A stretch of DNA of 64,000 bases from Methanoperedens sp049303315 (GCA_049303315.1 JBAQMZ010000015.1:1-64000), one strand, 5' to 3'. Numbered from the stretch's first letter, positions 24,886-34,161 are shown. A program made the numbers and translations. Notes: generated by a model not told the origin, from the letters alone.

Positions 24886-26094
24886 ATGACAAAAATTGAA
24901 TTAACAGACGGTGTTTACTGGGTTGGCGTCGTGGATTGGAACCTGCGTGATTTCCACGGGTACACGACACCGCGCGGCGGAACGTATAATGCATATCTCA
25001 TAGTCGATGATAAAATTGCACTCGTGGATACCGTAAAACACGGTTTTGCAGGCGAGATGATTGAACGTATAAAAGAGATTATAGACCCCTCGAAGATTGA
25101 TTATATCGTATCGAACCATGTTGAGATGGACCACTCGGGCTCCCTGCCCGAGATAATGAAAATAGCAGTAAATGCCCAGGTTATTGCCACTGAAAAAGGA
25201 AAAGAGGGGTTGTTGCGGCATTACAGGGCAAACTGGAATTTCAGGACTGTCAAGACAGGCGATGAACTGACGCTTGGCAAAAAGACGCTGTTCTTCATCA
25301 CTGCGCCGATGCTCCACTGGCCTGACAGCATGTTCACCTACCTGAAAGAGGATAAAATCCTCCTGTCAAACGACGGGTTCGGGCAGCACCTTGCCTCTTC
25401 ATTCAGGTTTGATGAAGATTTATGCAGCCTCCTTGGATACGAATGCGATACCGTGATGGACGAGGCCGCCAAGTATTATGCCAACATACTGATGCCATTT
25501 GCAGGTATTATCCTTAAAAAAATAGAGGAGATCCAGAAACTGGGCATAGAGATTAAGATGATAGCGCCGTCGTACGGCATGATATGGACAAACCCGGGAA
25601 AGATAATCGACGCATATCTCAAATGGGCCAAAGGGGTCTCGAAGCAGAAAGTGCTTGTCATTTATGATACCATGTGGAACAGCACCGAGATAATGGCAAA
25701 TGAAATCCTGCGAGGGGTCGCCGATTCAGGCGTGGAGGCTGCGCTATTCCACCTGCGCAAGAATGATTGGAGCGAGATGGTCAAGGAAGTGCTTGAAGCC
25801 AGGGCAGTCATTATCGGTTCACCCACGTTGAATAACGGCATGTTCCCGACCGTCGGGGGATTTCTGACCTATCTTCTGGGCTTGCGGCCGAAGAACAAGC
25901 TGTGGGCGACCTTCGGTTCTTTTGGCTGGGCTGGCGGGGCTGTTAAGAGTGTAAACGAAAAATTAAAATCCGCGGGATACGAACCCGTTGAGTCGCTGGA
26001 AGTGATTTTCAGGCCGGATGAGCAGGATTTGGCGAAGTGCTATGCCCTGGGGCAGAAAATGGCATCCATGGTTAAAGCTAACGAAACTGTATAG
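24886..26094 (+). CDS. fprA: Flavodiiron protein (F420H2 oxidase type)
   Basis: 402 residues. The metallo-beta-lactamase half has HVEMDHSG (H-x-E-x-D-H), the HWPDSM motif and a later iron ligand region (FGQH). The C-terminal flavodoxin half starts near VLVIYDTMWNSTE and carries GSPTLNNGMFPTVGGFL. Methanogen FprA reduces O2 to water with F420H2. I take the ATG at 24886 (MTKIELTDGVYWVG), with GTGGGA upstream; ATG 24880 and GTG 24874 are alternatives. Confidence 0.93.
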   Translation: MTKIELTDGVYWVGVVDWNLRDFHGYTTPRGGTYNAYLIVDDKIALVDTVKHGFAGEMIERIKEIIDPSKIDYIVSNHVEMDHSGSLPEIMKIAVNAQVIATEKGKEGLLRHYRANWNFRTVKTGDELTLGKKTLFFITAPMLHWPDSMFTYLKEDKILLSNDGFGQHLASSFRFDEDLCSLLGYECDTVMDEAAKYYANILMPFAGIILKKIEEIQKLGIEIKMIAPSYGMIWTNPGKIIDAYLKWAKGVSKQKVLVIYDTMWNSTEIMANEILRGVADSGVEAALFHLRKNDWSEMVKEVLEARAVIIGSPTLNNGMFPTVGGFLTYLLGLRPKNKLWATFGSFGWAGGAVKSVNEKLKSAGYEPVESLEVIFRPDEQDLAKCYALGQKMASMVKANETV

Positions 26095-26224
26095 CTTCCG
26101 GTCTTATGAAATAAAGACGGTAGCGCAGACATTCTTTGAAGTTGTCTCCCTCAAAGTCGCATGGTTCAAGGTTCGCTGCCGTGCATTTTTCTCCTGAGCA
26201 GAATGTACATTTTTCAGATGGCAT
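26078..26224 (-). CDS. Cysteine-rich miniprotein (tentative)
   Basis: 48 residues, beginning MPSEKCTFCSGEKCTAANLE, with cysteines at 6, 9, 14, 22 and 32, a pattern that could bind zinc or an iron-sulfur cluster. It overlaps the end of fprA by 17 bases. There is no ribosome site, but CATATATTC just upstream could drive a leaderless transcript. A chance frame is possible; the density of cysteines makes it worth listing. Confidence 0.45.
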   Translation of the reverse strand: MPSEKCTFCSGEKCTAANLEPCDFEGDNFKECLRYRLYFIRPEAIQFR

Positions 26225-26320
26225 AATTGGATTTTGAATATATGATGGATGGGTATTATGTGTTTCGGTTGTGCCTCAGTACTCATAGGGCTCATCATTT
26301 TTCAGCCTTGTTTTGTTTCA

Positions 26321-26980
26321 TCATCGGCACTTTTCTATCTCTTTAGCTATCTTTTCAGCTTCAATTCCGGGTGTCTTTGAATTATAAATAGTCCGCCCCA
26401 CGATAACATAATCCGCGCCCGCTCTTATCGCATCTGCTGCGCTTCCTCCCTGCGCGCCCACGCCTGGCGAGATTATGGTAAGCTTGCCAACAACGCCGCG
26501 TATTTTTTCCACTCTTTCGGGGCGCGTTGCCGGTGCTACCACGCCCTGCGCTTTGCATTCAACCGCATGTGAGGCAAGTTCCAGAGCCTTTGGCGCCATG
26601 AACTCAACAGCGCCCGGGTGGCTCATTTCCGTTACCACAAAAATCTCTCCATCGTATTCGCTTGCAGTTTTCACACATTCAATAAGGCTGTCGCGCCCTG
26701 TAAAACCATGAACGATTACCGCGCTTGCACCCGCTTCAAAAGCCTGGCTGCAAATCAGATGAGCGGTATTCGGGATATCAGCCACTTTAAAATCCGCAAT
26801 CACTGGAGCAAACTTACAAATCCTGCCAATTATCGCAAGCCCCGCGCCCAGAACCAGCGGATAGCCTATCTTGATGGCATCCACATACTCTGCTGTCTCT
26901 TTTGATATCGCGACTGCCGTGTTCTTATCCGTAACATCAAGAGCCAGTATGAGGCGCGTGTTCTTTTGCATATGAATCAT
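26321..26980 (-). CDS. pyrF: Orotidine 5'-phosphate decarboxylase
   Basis: About 219 residues. LILALDV near the N-terminus, the catalytic ADFKVADIPNT block (D and K), and the PGVGAQGG and VGRTIYNSKTPG phosphate-binding loops are intact. Last step of UMP synthesis. Start is uncertain among ATG 26980, ATG 26971 and TTG 26992; GGGGAT upstream favours the first. Confidence 0.94.
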   Translation of the reverse strand: MIHMQKNTRLILALDVTDKNTAVAISKETAEYVDAIKIGYPLVLGAGLAIIGRICKFAPVIADFKVADIPNTAHLICSQAFEAGASAVIVHGFTGRDSLIECVKTASEYDGEIFVVTEMSHPGAVEFMAPKALELASHAVECKAQGVVAPATRPERVEKIRGVVGKLTIISPGVGAQGGSAADAIRAGADYVIVGRTIYNSKTPGIEAEKIAKEIEKCR

Positions 26981-27060
26981 AAAGTCTTTCAATCCCCTTT
27001 AATATTGCCATGGAGGTTAGAAAACAATTTAAGCAATAGGATAATGTTTGACCCTGAAAT

Positions 27061-27969
27061 ATGGATGAAGTTGAAAGAATAAGACAATTGAAAAAAGAAA
27101 GAAACGCAATCATCCTCGCACACAATTACCAGCGTGGGGACGTGCAGGATATTGCTGACTTTGTTGGCGATTCATTCGGTTTAAGCCAGAAAGCAGTCTC
27201 AAGCGGCGCAGATGTTATCGTTTTTTGCGGTGTGGATTTCATGGCAGAAAGCGCGGCTGTACTTAACCCTGAAAAAACAGTACTTATGCCAGAACTTTCA
27301 GCCCAGTGTCCCATGGCAGCCATGATAACCCCGGAATCCCTGAGACATGAAAAAGAAAAATATCCCGATGCTGCTGTTGTCTGTTACGTCAACACGCCTG
27401 CGTCTGTGAAGGCTGAAAGCGATATATGCTGCACATCGGCGAACGCCGTTAAAGTGGTTAATGCATTGCCGGAAAACGAAATAATCTTTGTCCCTGACAG
27501 GAACCTTGCCCTGTACGTTGCAGCCCATACTGAAAAGAAAATCATTCCCTGGAACGGCTACTGTCCCACCCATCACCTGATACTGCCCGGCGATATTTTG
27601 CTTGAGAAAGAAGAGCATCCTGACGCTGAAATCCTTGTTCATCCGGAGTGCAGGCCAGATGTGGTAGCGCTTGCAGACCAGGTATTGAGCACGGCAGGGA
27701 TGTTGAAATATGCAAAACAATCTACCTCTAAGGAGTTTATCATAGGAACCGAGCTTGGGCTTTTGCACAGGTTGAACAAGGAAAACCCAGACAAGACCTT
27801 TTTTCCTGCAACGAAATACGCTGTTTGTCCGAACATGAAAATGAACACGCTCGGGAGTATAATCCGCGCGCTTGAGAGAAACGAGCACGTAATTAAAATC
27901 CCGGAGGGTATGAGGGTAAAAGCAAAACGGGCGCTTGACAGGATGCTTGAAGTGGGGCGCGGTGATTGA
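27061..27969 (+). CDS. nadA: Quinolinate synthase
   Basis: 302 residues, full length. IILAHNYQRGDVQDIADFVG, the VFCGVDFMAESA block, the CCTSANAVKVV and PECRP motifs, and TKYAVCPNMKMNTL include the three cysteines that bind the 4Fe-4S cluster. It makes quinolinate for NAD. Directly followed by a UbiA gene (TGATG overlap). nadB/aspartate dehydrogenase and nadC are not here. Confidence 0.95.
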   Translation: MDEVERIRQLKKERNAIILAHNYQRGDVQDIADFVGDSFGLSQKAVSSGADVIVFCGVDFMAESAAVLNPEKTVLMPELSAQCPMAAMITPESLRHEKEKYPDAAVVCYVNTPASVKAESDICCTSANAVKVVNALPENEIIFVPDRNLALYVAAHTEKKIIPWNGYCPTHHLILPGDILLEKEEHPDAEILVHPECRPDVVALADQVLSTAGMLKYAKQSTSKEFIIGTELGLLHRLNKENPDKTFFPATKYAVCPNMKMNTLGSIIRALERNEHVIKIPEGMRVKAKRALDRMLEVGRGD

Positions 27970-28823
27970 TGGAAAACTTTAGGATACTCCTTGAACTGAT
28001 GCGATACAGGAATTGCGCCATGGCAGGAATTGCAGCCGTAATCGGCGGATTCATAGCTTATAGCGCGGTGCAGGGACCATTAATCTTGTTGCCTGTATTC
28101 CTCACTGTTTTCCTGGTCACCGGCGCAGGCAATGCGATAAACGACTATTTCGACGCCGGTATTGACGCTATTAATCGCCCTGACCGCCCTATACCTTCGG
28201 GGAAGATAACTAAAGAATCCGCCTATAACTTCTCAATTGCACTTTTTGCAGCAGGTATTATCATTTCTTACTTTATTGGCACATCGAGAATCCCTTTTTT
28301 TATTGCTGCTTTTAACTCGCTGCTTTTATATTTCTATGCGTTCTCGCTGAAAAGAAAAGTTTTTGTAGGAAACTTAAGCGTTGCATACCTTACCGGTTCA
28401 ACATTCCTCTTCGGCGGCGCCGCTTTTGGAGAAAAAGGTATCGGGATAACCCTGGTTCTTTTTTTCCTTTCCTTGCTTGCGACTCTTGCGCGTGAAATCG
28501 TCAAGGCAATCGAGGATATTGACGGGGACAGGAAAGAGGGGGCGTCAACCCTGCCCATAAGAATCGGGGAAAAACCTTCTGCTTACGTTGCCTGCACATT
28601 CGGGATTCTGGCAGTTATCCTGAGCCCTCTGCCGTATCTCATGAATTTGTTTAACGAATCCTATCTTTATGTTGTCGGGATTTCGGATGTTCTTTTCTTA
28701 TATGCGGTTTTATTGATGTTGAAAAAGAACCCTTCTGCGTCTTCAAAATTTTTTAAAATCGCCATGTTCTTTGCCCTGCTGGCATTCATTGCGGGAAGCG
28801 TTTTTAGAACTAAATTACTATAA
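27969..28823 (+). CDS. UbiA-type prenyltransferase, probably digeranylgeranylglyceryl phosphate synthase
   Basis: 284 residues with about eight membrane helices. Two aspartate-rich motifs are present: NAINDYFDAGIDAINRPDRP (NDxxDxxxD) and DIDGDRKEGASTLPIRIG. These and the length match archaeal (S)-2,3-di-O-geranylgeranylglyceryl phosphate synthase, which adds the second isoprenoid chain to archaeal lipid. Start at ATG 27969 with GGTGAT upstream. Its stop overlaps that of hisB by 6 bases on the opposite strand. Confidence 0.88.
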   Translation: MENFRILLELMRYRNCAMAGIAAVIGGFIAYSAVQGPLILLPVFLTVFLVTGAGNAINDYFDAGIDAINRPDRPIPSGKITKESAYNFSIALFAAGIIISYFIGTSRIPFFIAAFNSLLLYFYAFSLKRKVFVGNLSVAYLTGSTFLFGGAAFGEKGIGITLVLFFLSLLATLAREIVKAIEDIDGDRKEGASTLPIRIGEKPSAYVACTFGILAVILSPLPYLMNLFNESYLYVVGISDVLFLYAVLLMLKKNPSASSKFFKIAMFFALLAFIAGSVFRTKLL

Positions 28824-29393
28824 AACGCCTTTCGTGCTCGGCACACCGCTGCCGCTTATCCTGACCGCCCTTTTTAATGCAATGCCGAACCCTTTAAAGA
28901 GCGCCTCTATCTTGTGGTGGTCGTTCTCTCCTGTGACATTGAGGTGCGCATTCAAACCTGCATTACTTACAACCGATTCAAAGAAATGGCGCGTATTCTG
29001 GGGATTGAACCCTCCAATTTTCTGGTCTGCAAATGCGGCATTGAAGGCAAGGAAACTGCGCCCGCTGAGGTCTATAGCCACTGTTGCAAGCGCCTCATCC
29101 ATTGGCACTCGCGCCTCGCCGAAGCGCTCGATGCCTTTCTTATCTCCAAGCGCTTTGAGAATTGCACTGCCCAGAGCAATACCCACATCTTCCACTGTAT
29201 GGTGGTCATCCACCGTGAGGTCACCGCGCGCGGAAACTTTGAGATCAAAGGAGCCGTGCTTTGCAAACGAGTTGAGCATGTGGTCAAAGAACGGTATGCC
29301 TGTATTGATATCCGTGTTCCCGGAACCATCCAGGTTGACTTTTATTTCAATGTCTGTCTCGTTTGTTTTTCGCGATACTTTTGATTCCCTCAT
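28818..29393 (-). CDS. hisB: Imidazoleglycerol-phosphate dehydratase
   Basis: 191 residues. TGIPFFDHMLNSFAKHG, DDHHTVEDVGIALG and the second pair NDHHKIEALFKGFG give the metal-binding histidines; there is no phosphatase domain, as in other archaea. Sixth step of histidine synthesis. hisF lies at 32345 and hisS at 40629, so his genes are scattered. Confidence 0.95.
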   Translation of the reverse strand: MRESKVSRKTNETDIEIKVNLDGSGNTDINTGIPFFDHMLNSFAKHGSFDLKVSARGDLTVDDHHTVEDVGIALGSAILKALGDKKGIERFGEARVPMDEALATVAIDLSGRSFLAFNAAFADQKIGGFNPQNTRHFFESVVSNAGLNAHLNVTGENDHHKIEALFKGFGIALKRAVRISGSGVPSTKGVL

Positions 29394-29488
29394 GATGGGG
29401 ATTATATTGGTCAGTCAGAATATAAAGGTGTTGTAAAGCATACATAAACAGAAAGTTTCTTAACTCGATAAAGATAATAATCCATCAT

Positions 29489-30184
29489 ATGATTCGCCAG
29501 AGATTCGTTCTTGATACAAGCGCCCTCACCGATACGCAGACAAGGGAACTTGAGGGCGGGACCCTTTGTGTTGCAATGGGAGGAATTCTTGATACCATAG
29601 CCGAGGCGCGTCTTAATCTTGGCATCAGTTGTTACATCCCTTATCCTTCGGTATATAACGAGATGCGGGAATTCGCCAGGAACAACGGCTGCGACGAGGA
29701 AACGCTGGCAAAGATAGATACATGGCTTGTCAAGAAAACACCGGACAGGTATGAAGTGAAAATCCCCTCCAAGATTTTTTATGATTACGTGGATTACATG
29801 CGCGGGCGCATCAACAAGGGGATGAACGTTGCAGAGGAGGCGATATGGGAATCCGCAACCGAGTGCCTTTTCCGCACCACCAAGGCAAAGACAAAGCAGG
29901 AGATTGAGCCTGAGATAGAGCGCAATGTCATCGGCGCGATAATCAATTCATTCCGCGACAAATACAGGAACGCGCTAAGATATGGTATTCTTGACAGCGC
30001 GCCTGATATCGATGTGCTGCTTCTTGCAAAAGAGCTTGACGCCGCTGTTGTGGCAAGCGATATAGGCATCCAGAAATGGGCTGAGCAGCTTGGTCTTCGT
30101 TTCGTGGATGCAAAATCCTTTCCTGCCATGATAAAAGAATACTTAAAACGCATAAAACCTGAAAGAGTGGAAAGCAGGATATAG
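29489..30184 (+). CDS. HARP family protein-only RNase P (PIN domain, RNA ligase partner)
   Basis: 231 residues. PIN domain with acidic residues in FVLDTSALTD at the start, E in YNEMREF, and DIDVLLLAKELDAAVVASDIG near the end, plus an inserted helical arm (about 75-150). It belongs to the group once called RNA ligase partner and now HARP, homologue of Aquifex RNase P, which trims tRNA 5' leaders. Archaea with HARP usually also have RNA-based RNase P, so its role there may be secondary. Confidence 0.85.
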   Translation: MIRQRFVLDTSALTDTQTRELEGGTLCVAMGGILDTIAEARLNLGISCYIPYPSVYNEMREFARNNGCDEETLAKIDTWLVKKTPDRYEVKIPSKIFYDYVDYMRGRINKGMNVAEEAIWESATECLFRTTKAKTKQEIEPEIERNVIGAIINSFRDKYRNALRYGILDSAPDIDVLLLAKELDAAVVASDIGIQKWAEQLGLRFVDAKSFPAMIKEYLKRIKPERVESRI

Positions 30185-30185
30185 C

Positions 30186-30494
30186 ATGAACATCTATCTC
30201 TATATCGCACTTTTCGGTTTTGCATCAATTATTTTCCTGACGCTTCGCGATATTCGCATCTTCCATCGCACCAAGATTGAATCGTACAGGAAAGGCGCGA
30301 TACGCGGCATGCTTGCGGGGGCGCTGGCATGGGTTGGAATGGTAGTCACAGCAGCAAATCCAGACAATCCAGTAATTGGGCTTACTATAATGCTTGTGGC
30401 TATCTATCTTAATGGAAAAGGCAAACGAGAGGACGTGTTCGGGAATGCGCCCCTGGCAAAAAGGGTGCTTGGGGAGACGACAATCAAAAAGTAA
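30186..30494 (+). CDS. Small membrane protein behind HARP
   Basis: 102 residues with three hydrophobic segments (8-20, 42-60, 65-78) and a basic C-terminus. It starts one base after the HARP stop, so it is co-transcribed. No family is recognised beyond similarity to other archaeal hypothetical membrane proteins in this position. Confidence 0.7.
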   Translation: MNIYLYIALFGFASIIFLTLRDIRIFHRTKIESYRKGAIRGMLAGALAWVGMVVTAANPDNPVIGLTIMLVAIYLNGKGKREDVFGNAPLAKRVLGETTIKK

Positions 30495-30673
30495 GCGCCC
30501 GCGCTAAAAAACAGCTTTGCAGCTTAAGTCCTGATTCTCAGCCACCTCATGTGCAGACAACAGACTTTAGGTACAAAGTACATTAGATAAGAAGTTTTAA
30601 ATAATAGATTGCCTTTAAATAATGTAGAGGCACAATTGTAGAGGTATAATCTTAGATATAGTGGTATAAGAAA

Positions 30674-31900
30674 TTGGCTAAAAAATTCAAAGTTCTTACA
30701 CGATTGGAACATATTAAAAATGCCAATTTAGCGGAATATGCGACACCCTACCCACTAAATCCAAAAGATGAGCATAGAACAATTGCAGAGGAGCCTTGTG
30801 AATATAGAAATGCATTCATTCGGGATAGAGACCGTATTGTCCATAGCGAAAGTTTTAGAAAATTACAAGGCAAAACCCAAGTTCTTATTTCAGAATTAGG
30901 TCCTGTTATCAGAAATAGATTAACTCATACTATGGAAGTCTGGCAAATATCAGTTTCAATTGCAAGAATGTTAAGAGCAAATATACACTTAACGGAAGCC
31001 ATAGCCTTCGGTCATGATTTAGGACATACGCCTTTTGGTCATGCTGGTGAGATTGCATTAGATAAAATAATGATTGAAAATGGTTTGGAAGGGTTCTCTC
31101 ACAATGAGCAAAGCGTAAAAGTAGTTTCATCATTAGAGAGTACGCCAAACATAATTCAAGCTTCTGGGCAAGAGCAAGAAATCAACTCAGTAGGTTTGAA
31201 TCTAACAAAAGTCACTAAAGAAGGTTTATTTAAACATACAGATAGATTCAAAAAAAGATGCAAAGATAAAAAATTATGTGATGAGTTCGGGAAAACGGAT
31301 GGAACAATAGAAGCACAAATTGTAAATATCTCAGACGATATTGCACAGCACACCCATGACTTAAATGATTTTTGGAAGAGAGGTGCAATCGCAAGAGAAG
31401 ATATTGTATATGTTTTTTCAGAGTATGGTGACTTCTTTGGAGACTTATCTTTCATTGCAGAAAAGGCAGGTATTTCTGTGATAATAAGTGTTTTAATAGA
31501 TGATGTAGTTGAACAAAGTTTAGATAATTTAAATGAGAAATATAATGGTAATCCAAGAAAGCAAAAGTTTATCAATTATTCCAATGATGGACAAAAGTTT
31601 TCAGAAAGTCTCAAGCAATTAATAGATAATGTGATACTTAGTGACGAGGTAAATCAGATGAATGCCAGAGGCAGACATATAATTCATTCACTATTCAAAA
31701 TATATACACAGGACCCATACTGTTTACCGAACTTCGTTAAAGAGAGGCTTCAGGCAACGATTCAAAAGGATTTAGAAGATCCGACTCGTTATTGTAATAT
31801 ATCTATAAAACATAATGACGATAAAAGAGTAGTTTGCGATTATCTAGCATCCATGACTGATGGAGAAGCAATAGATGTGATTCAATCAACGATAATATGA
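30674..31900 (+). CDS. dGTPase-like HD-domain triphosphohydrolase
   Basis: 408 residues. FIRDRDRIVHSESFRKLQGKTQV and the HD site (H85 in RLTHTMEV, H114-D115 in FGHDLGHTPFGH, later D in NISDDIAQHTHD) define the dGTPase family, which splits dNTP into nucleoside and triphosphate. Start is a TTG at 30674. The gene is much AT-richer than its neighbours, suggesting transfer. dGTPase homologues act in dNTP control and, in some bacteria, defend against phage by depleting dGTP. Confidence 0.9.
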   Translation: MAKKFKVLTRLEHIKNANLAEYATPYPLNPKDEHRTIAEEPCEYRNAFIRDRDRIVHSESFRKLQGKTQVLISELGPVIRNRLTHTMEVWQISVSIARMLRANIHLTEAIAFGHDLGHTPFGHAGEIALDKIMIENGLEGFSHNEQSVKVVSSLESTPNIIQASGQEQEINSVGLNLTKVTKEGLFKHTDRFKKRCKDKKLCDEFGKTDGTIEAQIVNISDDIAQHTHDLNDFWKRGAIAREDIVYVFSEYGDFFGDLSFIAEKAGISVIISVLIDDVVEQSLDNLNEKYNGNPRKQKFINYSNDGQKFSESLKQLIDNVILSDEVNQMNARGRHIIHSLFKIYTQDPYCLPNFVKERLQATIQKDLEDPTRYCNISIKHNDDKRVVCDYLASMTDGEAIDVIQSTII

Positions 31901-31914
31901 AAAAAGGAGGGAAT

Positions 31915-32163
31915 ATGAGCCGAAAGGTAGAAGAGTTGAAAATAAAATCAGTGGGTCAAAAAATCAAATACAGAAAAGCAGAAAAGGCAATCAGTAGTAT
32001 GTGTGCTGTCAGAGCTGAGGATGCAAATGGAGTTGAGCACAAGGCTTTTGCTTGGGGGGATTTGTGCGATAAACTTACAGTGGGCAGTGCAGTTGCAGCT
32101 ACAAAAGAGTTTTCTCCGAATAAGAGAGATAATCGCTTTATAATACTTAAAAGCTTAGAATAA
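31915..32163 (+). CDS. Small OB-fold-like protein behind the dGTPase homologue
   Basis: 82 residues with alternating beta pattern (LKIKSVGQKIKYRKAEKA, then KAFAWGDLCDKLTVGSAVAA) like a minimal OB fold. AAGGAGGG precedes the ATG at 31915, so I reject the earlier ATG at 31897 that overlaps the dGTPase stop. Co-transcribed with the dGTPase homologue; may bind nucleic acid. No named family. Confidence 0.65.
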   Translation: MSRKVEELKIKSVGQKIKYRKAEKAISSMCAVRAEDANGVEHKAFAWGDLCDKLTVGSAVAATKEFSPNKRDNRFIILKSLE

Positions 32164-32238
32164 TAAAAAACATAAAAAATTATTGAGTACTATGGGCTGA
32201 GGACATGAGTACAGATTATAGACACTCGGAACCAAGCT

Positions 32239-32276
32239 TGCACCTAAAATCTTACTTTTGAGCTATTTTAGGTGTA
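32239..32276. terminator. Long inverted repeat after the dGTPase unit
   Basis: CACCTAAAAT (32241-32250) and ATTTTAGGTG (32265-32274) match perfectly over 10 bases with a 14-base loop, and two more bases pair if a G.T is allowed. It could end the dGTPase/OB transcript or mark an insertion boundary before hisF. Confidence 0.5.
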
Positions 32277-32344
32277 AATTTGGATTTTAAATGCAAAGCC
32301 CTAAAACCAAAACTATTTCATTCCATAACAACAAAAGCAGGGCA

Positions 32345-33166
32345 ATGCTTACCAAACGAATCATCCCGTGCCTTGATGTAACACTCGACAGGAAAGGGGG
32401 CTGTGTGGTCAAGGGAGTCGAGTTTGTGCATTTGCGAGATGCAGGAGACCCTGTGGAGCTTGCGAAGAGATATAACGAGCAAGGAGCGGATGAGCTTGTT
32501 TTCCTGGATATCACCGCATCCCATGAACGGCGTGGTACGATGATTGACGTGATAGAGAGAACAGCGGACGAGGTATTCATCCCCCTTACCGTGGGCGGTG
32601 GAATCAGCAGCACGGACGCGATACGGAACATCCTTCGCGCCGGTGCGGACAAGGTCTCCGTCAATACCGCTGCTGTTAAAAATCCCGACTTTGTGAGGGA
32701 ATCTTCGGAAATATTCGGCTCCCAGTGCATCGTTACAGCGATAGATTGCAAGCGTAACTTCAATATCAAGGATAATAAGGATAAAACCATAATCGAGCTT
32801 GAAGACGGGACAAAGGCATGGTACGAGGTTGTAATCTACGGCGGAAGGACGCCCACAGGCCTCGACGCTGTCCAGTGGGCGCAAAAAGTTGAAAAACTGG
32901 GCTCCGGTGAAATCCTGCTTACCAGCATGGACAGGGACGGGACAAAGGACGGATATGATTTGCCTGTAACAAGGACGCTTTCCGAAACACTGGATATCCC
33001 GATAATAGCCTCAGGCGGCGCCGGTAATATTGAGCATATGTACGACGCCTTCACAGAAGGCAAGGCTGATGCTGCGCTTGCGGCGAGTATTTTCCATTTC
33101 GGGGAGTTCACTATTGGCGAAGCAAAGGAATATTTGAGGGAAAAGGGCGTGGCAATCCGGCTTTAA
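32345..33166 (+). CDS. hisF: Imidazole glycerol phosphate synthase subunit HisF
   Basis: 273 residues. MLTKRIIPCLDVTLDRKGGC (catalytic D11) and the second catalytic Asp in TAIDCKR, GGRTPTGLDAVQWA and IASGGAGN phosphate loops are intact. The cyclase of the IGP synthase complex; hisH is not in the window. The start at 32345 gives the standard N-terminus. GC-richer than the dGTPase unit before it. Confidence 0.96.
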   Translation: MLTKRIIPCLDVTLDRKGGCVVKGVEFVHLRDAGDPVELAKRYNEQGADELVFLDITASHERRGTMIDVIERTADEVFIPLTVGGGISSTDAIRNILRAGADKVSVNTAAVKNPDFVRESSEIFGSQCIVTAIDCKRNFNIKDNKDKTIIELEDGTKAWYEVVIYGGRTPTGLDAVQWAQKVEKLGSGEILLTSMDRDGTKDGYDLPVTRTLSETLDIPIIASGGAGNIEHMYDAFTEGKADAALAASIFHFGEFTIGEAKEYLREKGVAIRL

Positions 33167-33168
33167 AG

Positions 33169-34161
33169 CTACTCTATATGCTTGATTTCACCCACGATAT
33201 TTTCAAGCAGCAGCCCAAGCGTTATAAGACCGAGCGGTTTTCCTTCCTCGTTTACAACAAAGCACATGCTTGACTGGCTGCCTTTTATCAAATCCACAAG
33301 TTCAAGCAGGGAAGTGTCGGGGGATGCAAATAGCGCCGGTCTTGCCAGTTCCTTTATAGGTTTTTTCCTGTTTGTGATATTGTTAAGGGCGTCTTTCATA
33401 TGCACAAAGCCCAGGATTTTGCCTTCGTTGATTACCGGAATTCTGGCAAATTTTTTTGTGCGGACAAGTTCAATTGCATCTTCCAGTGTTGCCGAGGAAT
33501 CTATGCAGGTAACCTTTTCAATCGGGATCATGATATCTTTTGCTTTTATCCCTGAAAAGTCAAGCGCCGATTTGAGAAGGTGCGTCTCTTGTTTCTGGAT
33601 TATTCCTTCTTCTTCGCCCATTTCAATCAGATGTGAGAGGTCCTCGCGCAGGAAAATGGGCTCCCTGATGGAAGTGCTCGACCCGATTAACCTCAATAAT
33701 ATATTCGTAAATCCTGTAAAGAAGACGATTAAAGGTTTAAGAAGCCATACGAGGAATTTCATTACCGGAGCAAGTTTGTAGGCTATCTCCGGGTTCCTTG
33801 CAGCATAGGCTTTCGGGGTTATTTCAGCGAAAGCCACAATCAGGAGAGTTGCGATTATAGTCGCAAGTGTTATGGCACCGGGGCCAAAAATATCGATTAC
33901 AACGACCGTTATGAGCACAGAGATGGTTATATTGACAATGTTGTTGCCGATTAAAATCACGGCAAGGAATTTTTCAGGGGTATTGAGAAGGTCTTTCAGG
34001 ATGGCGGCATTTTTCCGCCCTTTTGCAAGATGGCCTTTGAGGCGAACCCGGTTCTGGGATGTTATAGAGGTTTCTGAAAGGCTGAAGAAGATGGATGCCA
34101 GCATCAGGAAAATTATTACGATTATTATTAAGGTTAGCTCGGGAAGGGACAATAGATTCAC
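33169..34161 (-). CDS. CNNM/DUF21 membrane protein with CBS pair
   Basis: 330 residues. DUF21 (CNNM) transmembrane domain with about four helices (1-175), then a CBS pair (about 195-320: IMIPIEKVTCIDSSATL and LARPALFASPDTSL). The C-terminal CorC_HlyC domain is absent. CNNM proteins move or sense Mg2+. A GTG start at 34161 is shown; a TTG three codons on follows GGTGA and may be the true start. Confidence 0.87.
   Translation of the reverse strand: MNLLSLPELTLIIIVIIFLMLASIFFSLSETSITSQNRVRLKGHLAKGRKNAAILKDLLNTPEKFLAVILIGNNIVNITISVLITVVVIDIFGPGAITLATIIATLLIVAFAEITPKAYAARNPEIAYKLAPVMKFLVWLLKPLIVFFTGFTNILLRLIGSSTSIREPIFLREDLSHLIEMGEEEGIIQKQETHLLKSALDFSGIKAKDIMIPIEKVTCIDSSATLEDAIELVRTKKFARIPVINEGKILGFVHMKDALNNITNRKKPIKELARPALFASPDTSLLELVDLIKGSQSSMCFVVNEEGKPLGLITLGLLLENIVGEIKHIE

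Noticed and set aside
26230..26340. Plus-strand frame MCFGCASVLIGLIIFQPCF after fprA
   Set aside because: No ribosome site, it runs into the pyrF end on the other strand, and the ending is not protein-like.
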